Shown here in pieces: positions 26,730-36,717 of a stretch of DNA of 64,000 nucleotides. Position 1 is the stretch's first letter; the number at the start of each line of letters is the position of its first letter. Made by a program: the position numbers and the translations under genes. The stretch comes from Chryseobacterium sp. T16E-39 (GTDB taxonomy: Bacteria; Bacteroidota; Bacteroidia; Flavobacteriales; Weeksellaceae). The stretch lies in assembly GCF_002216065.1 (NCBI RefSeq), contig NZ_CP022282.1:806001-870000 (forward strand), read 5' to 3'. The notes under the pieces were generated by a model. The model ran no database searches. It was not told the DNA's origin and saw nothing but the letters and a program-made list of their open reading frames with translations.

Positions 26730-27410
26730 ATGAACATCCTAATCATAGAAGACGACCTAAGAGTAGCACAACTTACCCAAAGAGGTTTGGAAGAACAGGG
26801 TTTTACGGTAACGTTAGCATATGACGGGCTTTCCGGAAAGAAATTGGCATTACAGAATGATTATGATCTTGTGATCACAGATATTGTTCTTCCTAAAATG
26901 GATGGTATTGACCTTTGCAGGGAAGTACGCCAGATCAAACCGGATTTAGCGATCATTATGCTTACTGCATTGGGAACAACGGATGATAAAGTAGAAGGTT
27001 TTGATGCCGGCGCAGATGATTATCTCGTAAAGCCTTTTGAAATGAGGGAATTATTGGTACGAATCAGGGCTTTATTAAAAAGAAATACCAAGACTGCCCA
27101 AAACACGGGATTTATTCTGCGGTATGCTGATCTGGAAATGAACCTTCATACCAAGATCGTTAAACGCAGTACAAAAGATATTAATCTCACTCCTAAAGAG
27201 TTCAAGCTGCTTGAATATATGCTGCAAAATACAGAGAGGGTTTTGTCGCGTGTAGAAATTGCAGAAAAAGTCTGGGATACCCACTTTGATACCGGAACAA
27301 ACTTTATAGACGTGTATATCAACTATCTGCGAAAGAAAATTGATAAAGATTTTGATCAAAAATTGATTCATACCAAGTCCGGTATGGGATTTATCCTTAA
27401 ATTGGAGTAA
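26730..27410 (+). CDS. OmpR/PhoB-type response regulator
   Basis: This 226-residue regulator has a receiver domain (about 1-118) with phosphoacceptor D51 in ITDIVLPKMDG, acidic residues E7-D8-D9 and the KPF lysine in YLVKPFEMREL. A C-terminal winged helix (about 130-225) contains LTPKEFKLLEYMLQNTERVL and VYINYLRKKID. The gene has a -7 element 5 bp upstream of its ATG and overlaps the histidine kinase start by one base (TAATG). The regulon is unknown; the downstream MgtC, MgtA and RND genes make metal- or envelope-stress control plausible. Confidence 0.95.
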   Translation: MNILIIEDDLRVAQLTQRGLEEQGFTVTLAYDGLSGKKLALQNDYDLVITDIVLPKMDGIDLCREVRQIKPDLAIIMLTALGTTDDKVEGFDAGADDYLVKPFEMRELLVRIRALLKRNTKTAQNTGFILRYADLEMNLHTKIVKRSTKDINLTPKEFKLLEYMLQNTERVLSRVEIAEKVWDTHFDTGTNFIDVYINYLRKKIDKDFDQKLIHTKSGMGFILKLE

Positions 27411-28777
27411 TGCAAATCAAAACACGGCTCACTATATTATTCACAATCATTACTGCAACTATACTACTGGTATTTGCATGTGTGATCTATTTTTCTGCTA
27501 CCAAAAGCCGTGAAACAGAGTTTTATGCTCTCTTGAAAAAAGAAGCATATACAAAAGCCAATCTATTTCTAAATGCAAAAGTAGACAAGCGTACCTTACA
27601 GGAAATCTATCACAACAACCGCAAAACATTAAATGAAGTAGAAGTAGCTATTTACAATACTAATCATAAGCTTTTGTACCATGATGCCGTGGATATAGAT
27701 TTCGTAAAAGAGACCTCAAAAATGCTCAATGATATTAATTCCAAAGGCAGCATAAAATTTTATCAGGATAGCTGGCAGGTAATTGGAGTTGTCTATGAAT
27801 ATGAGGGGCAAAAATATCTTGTAACAGCTGCTTCGTATGATCAATATGGATATAGTAAGATCAATAATTTATTGAAAACAATTGTTATCGTATTCGTATT
27901 TTCAATCATTATCATCTTTCTGGCTGGAAGGATATTTTCAAGAAAAGCATTTCAACCGGTAAATGAAATGACAGAAAAAGCAAGAAGTATTTCGGCAACC
28001 AATCTTGATCTACGCCTTGAAACAACTGAAAGTAAGGATGAATTATCTGAACTTGCAAATACATTCAATGATATGCTCAATCGTCTGGAAAGTTCTTTTG
28101 ATGCACAAAAAAGCTTTGTTTCCAATATATCCCATGAATTGAGAACGCCTTTAGCAGCTATTATTACCGAACTTGAACTCTCTGTCAATAAAGACAGAAC
28201 CAATGACGAATACAAAATTGTCATCAATAATGTATTGGACGATTCTAAAAAACTGGTCCGCTTATCCAATAGCTTATTAGATTTTGCCAAAGCAAGTTAT
28301 GATCCTACTGAAATTTCATTTAAACCGGTGCGGATCGATGAGATCTTATTAGATGCCCGTCAGCAGGTTCAGAATTATAATTATGATTATAAAATTGATC
28401 TTAATTTTAAAGCTGATATTGATGATGAAAATCAAATTTCTGTCATTGGTAATGAATACCTGCTAAAAGTAGCCTTCGTAAACCTTCTTGAAAATGGCTG
28501 TAAATTTTCAGATGATCATAAAAGTACAGTTTCCATTATATTCAGCCACGATATGATTATTCTGACATTTTCTGATGATGGAATTGGAATATCTGAAAAA
28601 GATATGAACTTTATTTTTGCTCCGTTCCATAGAGGAGAAAATAAAGAATTTGCTGATGGTAACGGAATAGGACTTCCTCTCACCAAAAAAATAGTTGATC
28701 TCCATAAAGGGACGATCAATGTCTCTTCACGAGTAGATGCCGGAACTACTTTCACTGTGGAATTACCCCATTTATAA
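27410..28777 (+). CDS. Sensor histidine kinase (HAMP, HisKA, HATPase)
   Basis: This 455-residue membrane kinase has transmembrane helices near 10-30 and 153-172 flanking a periplasmic sensor of about 120 residues. A HAMP linker follows, then HisKA with the phosphoacceptor H at about 242 in SNISHELRTPLAAI, and an HATPase domain with NLLENGCKFS, DDGIGIS and GNGIGLPLTKK. It is coupled to the response regulator by a 1-bp overlap. The domain order resembles CusS/BaeS-type kinases. The ligand is not visible from the sequence. Confidence 0.95.
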   Translation: MQIKTRLTILFTIITATILLVFACVIYFSATKSRETEFYALLKKEAYTKANLFLNAKVDKRTLQEIYHNNRKTLNEVEVAIYNTNHKLLYHDAVDIDFVKETSKMLNDINSKGSIKFYQDSWQVIGVVYEYEGQKYLVTAASYDQYGYSKINNLLKTIVIVFVFSIIIIFLAGRIFSRKAFQPVNEMTEKARSISATNLDLRLETTESKDELSELANTFNDMLNRLESSFDAQKSFVSNISHELRTPLAAIITELELSVNKDRTNDEYKIVINNVLDDSKKLVRLSNSLLDFAKASYDPTEISFKPVRIDEILLDARQQVQNYNYDYKIDLNFKADIDDENQISVIGNEYLLKVAFVNLLENGCKFSDDHKSTVSIIFSHDMIILTFSDDGIGISEKDMNFIFAPFHRGENKEFADGNGIGLPLTKKIVDLHKGTINVSSRVDAGTTFTVELPHL

Positions 28778-28843
28778 TTTTTTCTAATAAAATTCTAATT
28801 TTTTTCTACTGGTTCTCTAACCGCGTTTATGGCAGATTGTAAA

Positions 28844-28851
28844 GACCTTTG
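28844..28851 (+). promoter_or_regulatory. Predicted -7 element of mgtC
   Basis: GACCTTTG is a one-mismatch TAnnTTTG element. It overlaps an in-frame GTG at 28851, which argues that translation begins instead at the ATG at 28878 behind AGAAGAGGAATT. Confidence 0.5.
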
Positions 28852-28877
28852 TGCCATCAAATAAAAGAAGAGGAATT

Positions 28878-29576
28878 ATGGGACTATTGGAATTTACTAT
28901 CAGACTTTTAAGCGGAATGTTATTAGGTTCCGCCATCGGTATCGAAAGACATTGGCGTCAGAAAAGTGCAGGTTTACGTACCAATGCATTGGTTTCACTT
29001 GGAGCAACAGCTTTTATCCTTCTTTCTATTAAAATCGGTGGCGATGCGACCGGAAGAATTGCTTCCTATATTGTGAGCGGTATAGGATTTCTCGGTGCCG
29101 GAGTGATCATGAAAGATGGACTCAATGTACAGGGATTGAATACCGCTGCAACAATATGGTGTTCCGCTGCTGTAGGTGCTTTAAGCGGAATGGGACTACA
29201 ATTGGAAGCTGCGGTGGTAACCCTTACAGTAATGTTCACCCACATTATTCTCCGTCCGATAGGTATCCGGTTAAACAGATTTACTTTCGTAAAATCAGGT
29301 AATGTACAAACCGATTATCTTTTTACCATAAAATGTACGGCAGATGTAGAAAACCATATCCGTGTATTACTGATGCAAATGTTGGGAAATGATGAAAAGC
29401 TATTATTAAAATCATTATCAAGTGATGACATTGAAGACAAAGTCGTTATAACTGCCGTTATCGTCACTGCAACACCTCAGGACAGCCTTATAGAACGAAC
29501 TGCCAGTCGTCTTACGATCGAAGAAAAAGTTCATAAGGTCAGTTGGGAGATTATTGGTACTCAATCAGAGCTATAG
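28878..29576 (+). CDS. MgtC/SapB family membrane protein
   Basis: This 232-residue protein has the MgtC N-terminal membrane domain (about 1-125, four to five helices) with the signature GSAIGIERHWRQKSAGLRTN and GIGFLGAGVIMKDG. A C-terminal ACT-like domain follows (about 140-230). MgtC proteins are linked to growth at low Mg2+ and, in pathogens, to modulation of the F-type ATPase. The ATG at 28878 is preferred because the upstream in-frame GTG coincides with the predicted -7 element and the ATG has a purine-rich AGAAGAGGAATT before it. The mgtA gene follows after 120 bp, matching the mgtCA pairing seen in enterobacteria. Confidence 0.9.
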   Translation: MGLLEFTIRLLSGMLLGSAIGIERHWRQKSAGLRTNALVSLGATAFILLSIKIGGDATGRIASYIVSGIGFLGAGVIMKDGLNVQGLNTAATIWCSAAVGALSGMGLQLEAAVVTLTVMFTHIILRPIGIRLNRFTFVKSGNVQTDYLFTIKCTADVENHIRVLLMQMLGNDEKLLLKSLSSDDIEDKVVITAVIVTATPQDSLIERTASRLTIEEKVHKVSWEIIGTQSEL

Positions 29577-29696
29577 TCTTCGTAGGTACAATATTCAGAA
29601 TCTATTCAACAGATTTTTTTCAATTAAAATAACGCATCAGCTTCCATGATGCAGGTTATTACGATCCTATACAATAAATAAACAAAAAACGGTGTC

Positions 29697-32402
29697 ATGA
29701 TTAAGCTAAAAGAAAAAATCAAAAACCCGTTCCATTCAATCATTAATTCCGATGGAATGAATGTAGGAACCATCACCAAACTGCATAATGCATCCAGCCA
29801 GGATGATAAGTTTGTATACGCAATGCTGGAAACCAGTGAAGAAGGTATAACCAATATAACGGCGGACGAACGTAAAGACAGATTTGGCCTTAATGAAATT
29901 CAACATCAGAAAGCTCCTAAATGGTATATACAACTTTTAAAGGCTTTTGCTAATCCATTCATCTATATACTTCTCGCTATTGCCTCAGTATCATTTCTTA
30001 TTGACGTATGGCTTCCTCCTGTAGAAGAGCGGGATTTTAAGACCGTAATTGTTGTTTCGATTATGATTCTGATAAGTACTTTATTGCGGTTTATCCAGGA
30101 ATACAGGAGTAATAACGCAGCAGAAAAGCTGAAAAGTATGGTCAAAACAACCGCTACTGTACTTAGAAAATTTCAAAGCAAACAGGAAATTTCTATTAGC
30201 GAGCTTGTTCCCGGGGATATCATTTACCTGTCTGCTGGTGATATGATTCCTGCAGATTGTAGAATTCTAATAAGTAAGGATTTATTTATCAGTGAAAGTA
30301 TGCTTACAGGAGAAGCATTACCGGTAGAGAAAAATCACCTTCCTGTACGGGATGCAGAAAAAAGACAGGTTATTGAACTGAATAACCTATGTTTTATGGG
30401 AACCAATGTGGTAAGTGGTTCTGCCACAGCAGTCATTGTCGTTACCGGAGGCTATACTTATTTTGGAAGCATCAGTAAATCGATCACAGGGGAACGACCT
30501 GAAACAAGCTTTGATAAAGGAATCAACAAGGTAAGTTTTCTTCTGATCCGCTTTATGCTGGTTATGGTTCCTATCATATTTTTAGTCAATGGTCTCCTCA
30601 AAGGAAACTGGTGGGAAGCTCTGTTATTTGCCATCGCAGTAGCTGTAGGATTAACTCCTGAAATGCTTCCTATGATCGTTACCGCCAATCTGGCTAAAGG
30701 GGCTGTAAACATGAGTAAACGCAAAGTAATTGTAAAAAGATTGAATTCCATCCAGAATATCGGGGCAATGGATATTCTTTGCACAGACAAGACCGGAACC
30801 CTTACGTTAGATAAAATTGTTCTTGAAAAACACCTGAATGTCCATGGAATAGAGGATGACGAGGTATTGAAATGGGCTTATCTGAACAGCTATCATCAGA
30901 CTGGATTAAAAAATCTTTTAGACAAAGCTGTTTTGGAGCATGTTGAACTTCATGATTATCTTAAAGTAGAGGAACAGTATCTTAAAATAGATGAAATTCC
31001 TTTTGATTTTCAACGCCGTAGAATGTCGGTCATTCTTAAAATGCACAATGGAAATCACCTTCTTATCTGTAAAGGAGCTGTAGAGGAAATGCTTGAATTA
31101 TGCAGTAAGGCTTTTGATCCGGGAGACAACAGAAACATTCATATTGAAAATGATAAAGCGGTTCCTATGGATGATGCCATGCGTAAGATCGTTTTGAAAA
31201 CTTCAAAAAAAATGAATGAAGAGGGATTGCGTGTAATTCTTGTGGCTATCAGGGAATTTGATGCTTCTCATCCGCTTACGTATACCTTAGAAAGTGAAAA
31301 AGACCTTACCCTAACCGGTTTCATTGGTTTTCTTGATCCGGCAAAACCATCTGCTAAACCAGCCATAGAAGCCTTACATAAATTGGGGGTTGGTGTAAAA
31401 GTATTAACTGGAGATAATGAAATTGTTACCCGGAAAATATGTAAAGATGTAGGAATTCCTGTGCACAATATCATTAATGGGAGAGATCTCGACGAAATAT
31501 CTGACGAAGTATTGGCAGAACGTATGGACTCTGTTTCTGTATTTGCCAAACTGAATCCTTTACAAAAGGTGCGCGTCGTAAAAGTGTTACGCAGTCAGGG
31601 ACACACGGTAGGTTTTATGGGGGATGGAATTAATGATGCAGCAGCACTCAAAGAATCTGATGTAGGGATCAGTGTAGATACAGCAGTGGATGTGGCTAAA
31701 GAAAGTGCAGATATCATCCTTCTTGAAAAAGACCTAATGGTACTCAGAAAAGGGGTGATCTATGGAAGAAGAACCTTTGGAAATATTATTAAATATATTA
31801 AAATGACGGCGAGCAGCAACTTTGGAAATATGTTCAGCATGTTGGGAGCCAGCGCATTTTTACCATTTCTTCCTATGCTTCCTGTTCATTTACTGATTCA
31901 GAATCTGTTATATGACATTTCGCAAATTTCTATTCCCTGGGACAGAATGGATGAAGAGTTCTTAGAAACCCCTAAAAAATGGGATGCCGGAGGAGTTGCC
32001 AGATTTATGTTCTTCATAGGCCCTATCAGCTCCATTTTTGATTTTGCAACGTTTGCGGTAATGTATTATGTATTTAAAGCCAATACGGCTGAGCATCAGA
32101 CTTTATTCCAAAGTGGATGGTTCGTTGAAGGATTGCTTTCTCAAACACTGATCATCCATATGATCAGAACAAGAAAAATTCCTTTCATACAAAGTTGGGC
32201 TACTGCTCCGGTAGTTGCTTTAACGACATTAATCATGATTATCGGGATTGCATTACCATTCTCACCATTTGCTTCAGTATTAAAAATGCAGCCTTTACCA
32301 CTGAGCTATTTCCCATGGTTATTGGGGATACTCACTTGCTATTGTCTGCTAACGCAATGGGTTAAAAACTGGTTTATTAAAAAATTCAATACCTGGTTGT
32401 AA
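29697..32402 (+). CDS. mgtA: P-type ATPase, magnesium-translocating type (MgtA-like)
   Basis: This 901-residue P-type ATPase has an actuator-domain loop LTGEALPVEK (about 204-213), the phosphorylation site D364 in CTDKTGTLT, a hinge region near FMGDGINDAAALKESDVGIS (about 641-660), and membrane segment 4 containing GLTPEMLPMIV. The GLTPEMLP form and the length are typical of the Mg2+ importer class (P3B). It imports Mg2+ into the cytoplasm. It follows mgtC by 120 bp and precedes a heavy-metal RND operon. Other divalent cations cannot be excluded. Confidence 0.88.
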   Translation: MIKLKEKIKNPFHSIINSDGMNVGTITKLHNASSQDDKFVYAMLETSEEGITNITADERKDRFGLNEIQHQKAPKWYIQLLKAFANPFIYILLAIASVSFLIDVWLPPVEERDFKTVIVVSIMILISTLLRFIQEYRSNNAAEKLKSMVKTTATVLRKFQSKQEISISELVPGDIIYLSAGDMIPADCRILISKDLFISESMLTGEALPVEKNHLPVRDAEKRQVIELNNLCFMGTNVVSGSATAVIVVTGGYTYFGSISKSITGERPETSFDKGINKVSFLLIRFMLVMVPIIFLVNGLLKGNWWEALLFAIAVAVGLTPEMLPMIVTANLAKGAVNMSKRKVIVKRLNSIQNIGAMDILCTDKTGTLTLDKIVLEKHLNVHGIEDDEVLKWAYLNSYHQTGLKNLLDKAVLEHVELHDYLKVEEQYLKIDEIPFDFQRRRMSVILKMHNGNHLLICKGAVEEMLELCSKAFDPGDNRNIHIENDKAVPMDDAMRKIVLKTSKKMNEEGLRVILVAIREFDASHPLTYTLESEKDLTLTGFIGFLDPAKPSAKPAIEALHKLGVGVKVLTGDNEIVTRKICKDVGIPVHNIINGRDLDEISDEVLAERMDSVSVFAKLNPLQKVRVVKVLRSQGHTVGFMGDGINDAAALKESDVGISVDTAVDVAKESADIILLEKDLMVLRKGVIYGRRTFGNIIKYIKMTASSNFGNMFSMLGASAFLPFLPMLPVHLLIQNLLYDISQISIPWDRMDEEFLETPKKWDAGGVARFMFFIGPISSIFDFATFAVMYYVFKANTAEHQTLFQSGWFVEGLLSQTLIIHMIRTRKIPFIQSWATAPVVALTTLIMIIGIALPFSPFASVLKMQPLPLSYFPWLLGILTCYCLLTQWVKNWFIKKFNTWL

Positions 32403-32469
32403 GCAACCTAATGCCTTTTTACAGACAACACGATTAACCTTATAAAAACAATTAAAAATATTAAACGTA

Positions 32470-33609
32470 ATGACTATCAAAGCAACACGATTGAGAGGCA
32501 GTATGCCCATACTGCTATGGTTTACTACAGCCTCAATTATCCTTTATTCCTGCAACGGTAAAAAAGAACATTCTGAAAATACGGTTCCTTATCTTACTAA
32601 GGGAGATACTATTATTGTACAAAAAAACTCACCTGTTATTTCTAAACTAGCCGTTTACACTGTAAAAGAAGAAGAATATAGCCCTAATCTTTTGACGGTA
32701 GGAACCGTAAAAGCTATTCCCAACACTTATTCCGAAATAGCATCCCCATTTGCGGGAAGAATCTTAAAATCATATGTTAAACTAGGACAAAAAGTAGCAC
32801 CCGGGTCTCCTTTGTTTTCAGTAAGTTCTAAAGATTATTTCGCAGCACAAAAAGATTATCGTGATGCTCAGCAGGAATACCGTCAGTCGGAATTGAATAT
32901 GAAGCGTCAGCAGGATCTATTACAACATGGAGTAGGAATACAACGTGAAACTGAAGAAGCTGCTACAGAATTTCAAATTAAAAAAACAGCACTGGCTAAT
33001 GCTTCAGCAGCCTTGAAAATCTATAAGAATGGAGATAAAATGTCTATGAATACACCTTTGGTAGTAGTATCTCCTATAAAAGGAGAGGTCGTAACGAACG
33101 ATATTGTTATGGGTCAATATTTAAAAGAAGATGCCCTTCCTATGGTTGTAATCGCCGAATTATCAAAAGTCTGGATCGCGGGTCAGGTAAAAGAGAATGA
33201 TCTTCGTTTTCTTCAGAACCTTACAGGTGTAGAAGTGAATGTCAGCGCATTCCCTGATAGGAAAATGACAGGAAAAATATACCATATCAATGAAATTGTA
33301 AATGAAGCAACACGAAGTGTAGAAGTACTTGTAGAATGTGAAAATAATGATCGCCTTTTAAAACCGGGAATGTTTGTGAATGTAAAATTCAGCAACACAG
33401 CTGAAAAGAAAATATTCGTTCCGGCTAAAGCTGTTCTTCAGTTTAATGATAAAAATTATGTTCTGGTACAGACTTCAAAAAATGAATATGTAAAGAAGTA
33501 TGTAGAAACAGGTGTAACAGAAAATAACAGAATTCAAATTCTAGGCGGATTAAAATCAGGCGAAACCATTATCAGTGATGGCGCTTTTTATCTTCTGGAC
33601 GCTAAATAA
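32470..33609 (+). CDS. RND efflux periplasmic adaptor (CzcB/CusB-type lipoprotein)
   Basis: This 379-residue membrane-fusion protein has a lipobox ending at C28 (LYSC), a biotinyl-lipoyl-like domain (with PFAGRILKSYVKLGQKVAPG, about 95-115), a coiled-coil hairpin (about 125-185), a beta-barrel region and a membrane-proximal domain. It links the inner-membrane pump at 33618 to the outer-membrane factor at 36718. It is 8 bp upstream of the pump gene. Metal-binding residues cannot be assigned, and no extended histidine-rich metal-binding segment is seen. Confidence 0.92.
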   Translation: MTIKATRLRGSMPILLWFTTASIILYSCNGKKEHSENTVPYLTKGDTIIVQKNSPVISKLAVYTVKEEEYSPNLLTVGTVKAIPNTYSEIASPFAGRILKSYVKLGQKVAPGSPLFSVSSKDYFAAQKDYRDAQQEYRQSELNMKRQQDLLQHGVGIQRETEEAATEFQIKKTALANASAALKIYKNGDKMSMNTPLVVVSPIKGEVVTNDIVMGQYLKEDALPMVVIAELSKVWIAGQVKENDLRFLQNLTGVEVNVSAFPDRKMTGKIYHINEIVNEATRSVEVLVECENNDRLLKPGMFVNVKFSNTAEKKIFVPAKAVLQFNDKNYVLVQTSKNEYVKKYVETGVTENNRIQILGGLKSGETIISDGAFYLLDAK

Positions 33610-33617
33610 CAGATATC

Positions 33618-36600
33618 ATGAAAAATATACTGAACAACATCATTGCAAAACGATGGTTAATACTGGCATTGTTTGCATTGCTTGCCTTATTTGGCTATTA
33701 CTCGTGGAAACAACTTTCTATAGAAGCATATCCTGATATTGGAGATGTTACGTCTCAGGTTGTCACTCAGGTACCCGGTTTAGCTGCTGAAGAAATAGAG
33801 CAACAGATTACGATTCCTATTGAACAGGCAATCAATGGACTTCCCGGAATGCATGTGATGCGAAGCAAGAGTACTTTTGGATTATCCATGGTGACAATTG
33901 TTTTCAACGACGGAGTAGATGATTATTGGGCGAGAACGAGAATTAAAGAAAGACTGGGAGATCTCGAGCTTCCCTATGGAGTGACTCCTGGGCTTGATCC
34001 TTTGACATCGCCTACCGGAGAGATATACCGGTATATTATTGAAAGTAAAAACCATGATCTTCGGGAGCTTACCGATCTTCAGAATTTCATGATCATTCCT
34101 AAAATAAAACAGGTTTCAGGAGTTGCTGATGTTACCAATTTTGGTGGAATTACCACACAGTTTCAAGTAGAACTGGATCCTGTAAAACTGGAGCAGTATA
34201 ATATTTCCCTTAAAGAAGTAGCAGAGAAACTGGAAGCCAATAATGCCAACTCAGGAGGAAGTGTCATGAACAGAGGTGATCAATCCTATGTTATCCGTGG
34301 TATTGGCTTGGTTAAATCTTTGGAAGACATGGGAAGAGTTGTGGTAAAATCAGTCAATGGTACTCCTGTGTACATGAATGATATTGGCAAGATAAAATAT
34401 GGGAATCTGGAACGTAAAGGCGCATTAGGTTATTCTGATCAGCGCGGAGCTAATTACTCTGATAACATAGAAGGTATTGTTTTATTACTTAAAGGAGAAA
34501 ATCCATCTGTTGTATTAAAAGGAGTAAATGAAGCAGTCGATGATCTGAATAAAAACGTTCTTCCAAAAGGAGTTCAGATTCACGTTGTATTAGACCGTAC
34601 AAATCTTGTTGACAATACCTTACATACCGTTTCGAAAACTTTACTTGAAGGAATGACATTAGTGATCATTGTATTAATTGTCTTTCTGGGAAGCTGGCGT
34701 GGTGCTTTACTGGTAGCGGTTACAATTCCATTATCGCTGTTAATTGCATTTATATTAATGCATTTCACCAATATCCCAGCTAACCTGTTATCACTTGGTG
34801 CGATCGATTTCGGAATTATTGTAGATGGCGCTATTGTCATGCTAGAAACGATTTTAAAGAAACGGGAAGATCATCCTGATGAAGAACTTGATGAAAAAAC
34901 AATTACCCAAAAAGTAAAAGAAATCGCCAAACCCGTATTTTTTGCTACGATCATTATTATCACGGCCTATTTACCATTGTTCGCTTTTGAAAGAGTGGAA
35001 AAGAAACTATTTACACCAATGGCTTTTACCGTAGGATATGCACTCCTTGGCGCATTGGCTGTAGCCCTATTTCTTATTCCAGGATTGGCTTTTGTGATCT
35101 ATAGAAAACCCCGTAAGATCTATCATAACCGTTGGCTGGAGAAAATAGGAGCTGCCTATCACAGCAGGGTTCAGAAAATTATGAGCCGACCTAAACGAAT
35201 ATTCATCCCGTTAATTGCTATTCTTTTAACTACCGGTATTTTAACAGCTCTCGTAGGAAAAGACTTTTTACCACCATTGGATGAAGGCTCAATATGGCTG
35301 CAGGTTTCATTGCCACCAGGCATTACGGTTGAGAAATCCAGAGAAATGAGTGATACCCTTCGGGCACGTACCCTCAAACATAAAGAAGTAACCTATGTAA
35401 TGGTACAGGCAGGGAGAAATGATGATGGAACTGATGCATGGACACCTTCCCATTTTGAGGTTAGCGTAGGTCTAAAACCATACAGTGAATGGAAATGGGG
35501 CAGAAGTAAAGCAGATCTCATTAAAGAGCTGGAAGCTGAATATGCAACGATGCCCGGATATAATATTGCTTTTACCCAACCGATGATCGATGGGGTAATG
35601 GATAAAATTTCAGGGGCACACAGCGAGCTTGTGGTTAAAGTTTATGGAAATGATTTTAAAGAAACAAGACGAATAGCAGAAGAAGTCATGACGACTTTAA
35701 AAAAAGTAAAAGGAGCTGTCGATCTTGCCATAGACCAGGAGCCTCCATTACCTCAGTTGCAGATCAAAGTAGACCGTGAAAAAATAGCTCAGTATGGACT
35801 AAACGTATCGGATGTTTCAGATCTCATAGAGGTAGCTATCGGTGGAAAAGCGGTTTCAAAAGTATATCAGGGAATCAAGGTGTATGACATCATTACACGA
35901 TATAACGAGATAAGCAGGAATACTCCCGAAAAGATAGGAAGCCTAATGTTGACCAATGAATCCGGAGCAAAGATTCCACTTTCCCAGGTTGCAGATATAC
36001 AAATGAACACCGGAGAAAGTATGATCGCCCGTGAAATGAACAAGCGCCATCTCACAGTACGTCTCAATCTTCGTGGTACCGATCTTACTTCTTTTTTAGC
36101 ACAAGCTGAAAAGGCTATTGACAAAGAGGTAAAATATGATCATGAAAAGTACAGTGTAAAATGGGGTGGACAGTTTGAAAACCAAAATCGTGCTTATGGA
36201 AGACTTTCAATAATTGTCCCGCTAGCACTTTCCATCATGTTTATTTTACTTTATGGAGCTTTCCAATCATTCCGTCAGGCCGGACTTTTAATAAGTATTG
36301 TTCCGCTCGCTCTTTTTGGAGGAATGCTGGCACTTAATCTTCGCGGAATGACCTTGAATATTTCTTCTGCAGTAGGCTTTATAGCTTTGTTTGGAGTCGC
36401 TATACAAAATGGAGTGATCATGATCTCCCATATTAATGATCTGCGAAAAAAAGGATATAATCTGAGGAAAGCGGTTATTGAAGGAGCATCACATCGTTTC
36501 CGTCCTGTTCTGATGACTGCAACAGTAGCGATATTAGGATTATTCCCAGCTTCATTAGCAACAGGTATCGGTTCAGATGTACAAAGGCCTTTAGCTACTG

Positions 36601-36716
36601 TTATTGTTTATGGACTCTTGTTTTCAACCATCATTACATTATTTGCCCTTCCTGCACTTTATTATTTAATAGAAAATAAATGGGGAAAGAGTTATAACGC
36701 CGTAAAAGAAAATTAA
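33618..36716 (+). CDS. Heavy-metal efflux RND pump (CzcA/CusA family)
   Basis: This 1032-residue inner-membrane RND protein has 12 predicted membrane helices and two large periplasmic loops. The helix-4 proton-relay motif IDFGIIVDGAIVMLE identifies the heavy-metal (HME) class rather than the drug (HAE) class. Other landmarks are TSQVVTQVPGLAAEEIEQQI near the N-terminus and GVAIQNGVIMISHIN near the C-terminus. The DFG-x2-VDGA form is closer to CzcA-type pumps (Zn, Co, Cd, Ni) than to CusA (AxGAMVDAA-like), but the ion is inferred. It is followed 1 bp later by a TolC-like gene. Confidence 0.94.
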   Translation: MKNILNNIIAKRWLILALFALLALFGYYSWKQLSIEAYPDIGDVTSQVVTQVPGLAAEEIEQQITIPIEQAINGLPGMHVMRSKSTFGLSMVTIVFNDGVDDYWARTRIKERLGDLELPYGVTPGLDPLTSPTGEIYRYIIESKNHDLRELTDLQNFMIIPKIKQVSGVADVTNFGGITTQFQVELDPVKLEQYNISLKEVAEKLEANNANSGGSVMNRGDQSYVIRGIGLVKSLEDMGRVVVKSVNGTPVYMNDIGKIKYGNLERKGALGYSDQRGANYSDNIEGIVLLLKGENPSVVLKGVNEAVDDLNKNVLPKGVQIHVVLDRTNLVDNTLHTVSKTLLEGMTLVIIVLIVFLGSWRGALLVAVTIPLSLLIAFILMHFTNIPANLLSLGAIDFGIIVDGAIVMLETILKKREDHPDEELDEKTITQKVKEIAKPVFFATIIIITAYLPLFAFERVEKKLFTPMAFTVGYALLGALAVALFLIPGLAFVIYRKPRKIYHNRWLEKIGAAYHSRVQKIMSRPKRIFIPLIAILLTTGILTALVGKDFLPPLDEGSIWLQVSLPPGITVEKSREMSDTLRARTLKHKEVTYVMVQAGRNDDGTDAWTPSHFEVSVGLKPYSEWKWGRSKADLIKELEAEYATMPGYNIAFTQPMIDGVMDKISGAHSELVVKVYGNDFKETRRIAEEVMTTLKKVKGAVDLAIDQEPPLPQLQIKVDREKIAQYGLNVSDVSDLIEVAIGGKAVSKVYQGIKVYDIITRYNEISRNTPEKIGSLMLTNESGAKIPLSQVADIQMNTGESMIAREMNKRHLTVRLNLRGTDLTSFLAQAEKAIDKEVKYDHEKYSVKWGGQFENQNRAYGRLSIIVPLALSIMFILLYGAFQSFRQAGLLISIVPLALFGGMLALNLRGMTLNISSAVGFIALFGVAIQNGVIMISHINDLRKKGYNLRKAVIEGASHRFRPVLMTATVAILGLFPASLATGIGSDVQRPLATVIVYGLLFSTIITLFALPALYYLIENKWGKSYNAVKEN

Positions 36717-36717
36717 A

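Noticed and set aside
29577..29696. Mg2+ riboswitch (M-box) before mgtA
   Set aside because: No M-box-like conserved core or aligned stems could be recognised by eye in the 120-bp leader; a covariance search would be needed to decide.
33618..36716. Drug-type (AcrB) RND pump
   Set aside because: Helix 4 reads DFGIIVDGAIVM, the heavy-metal class, while the AcrB-type double aspartate is seen only at 61918.
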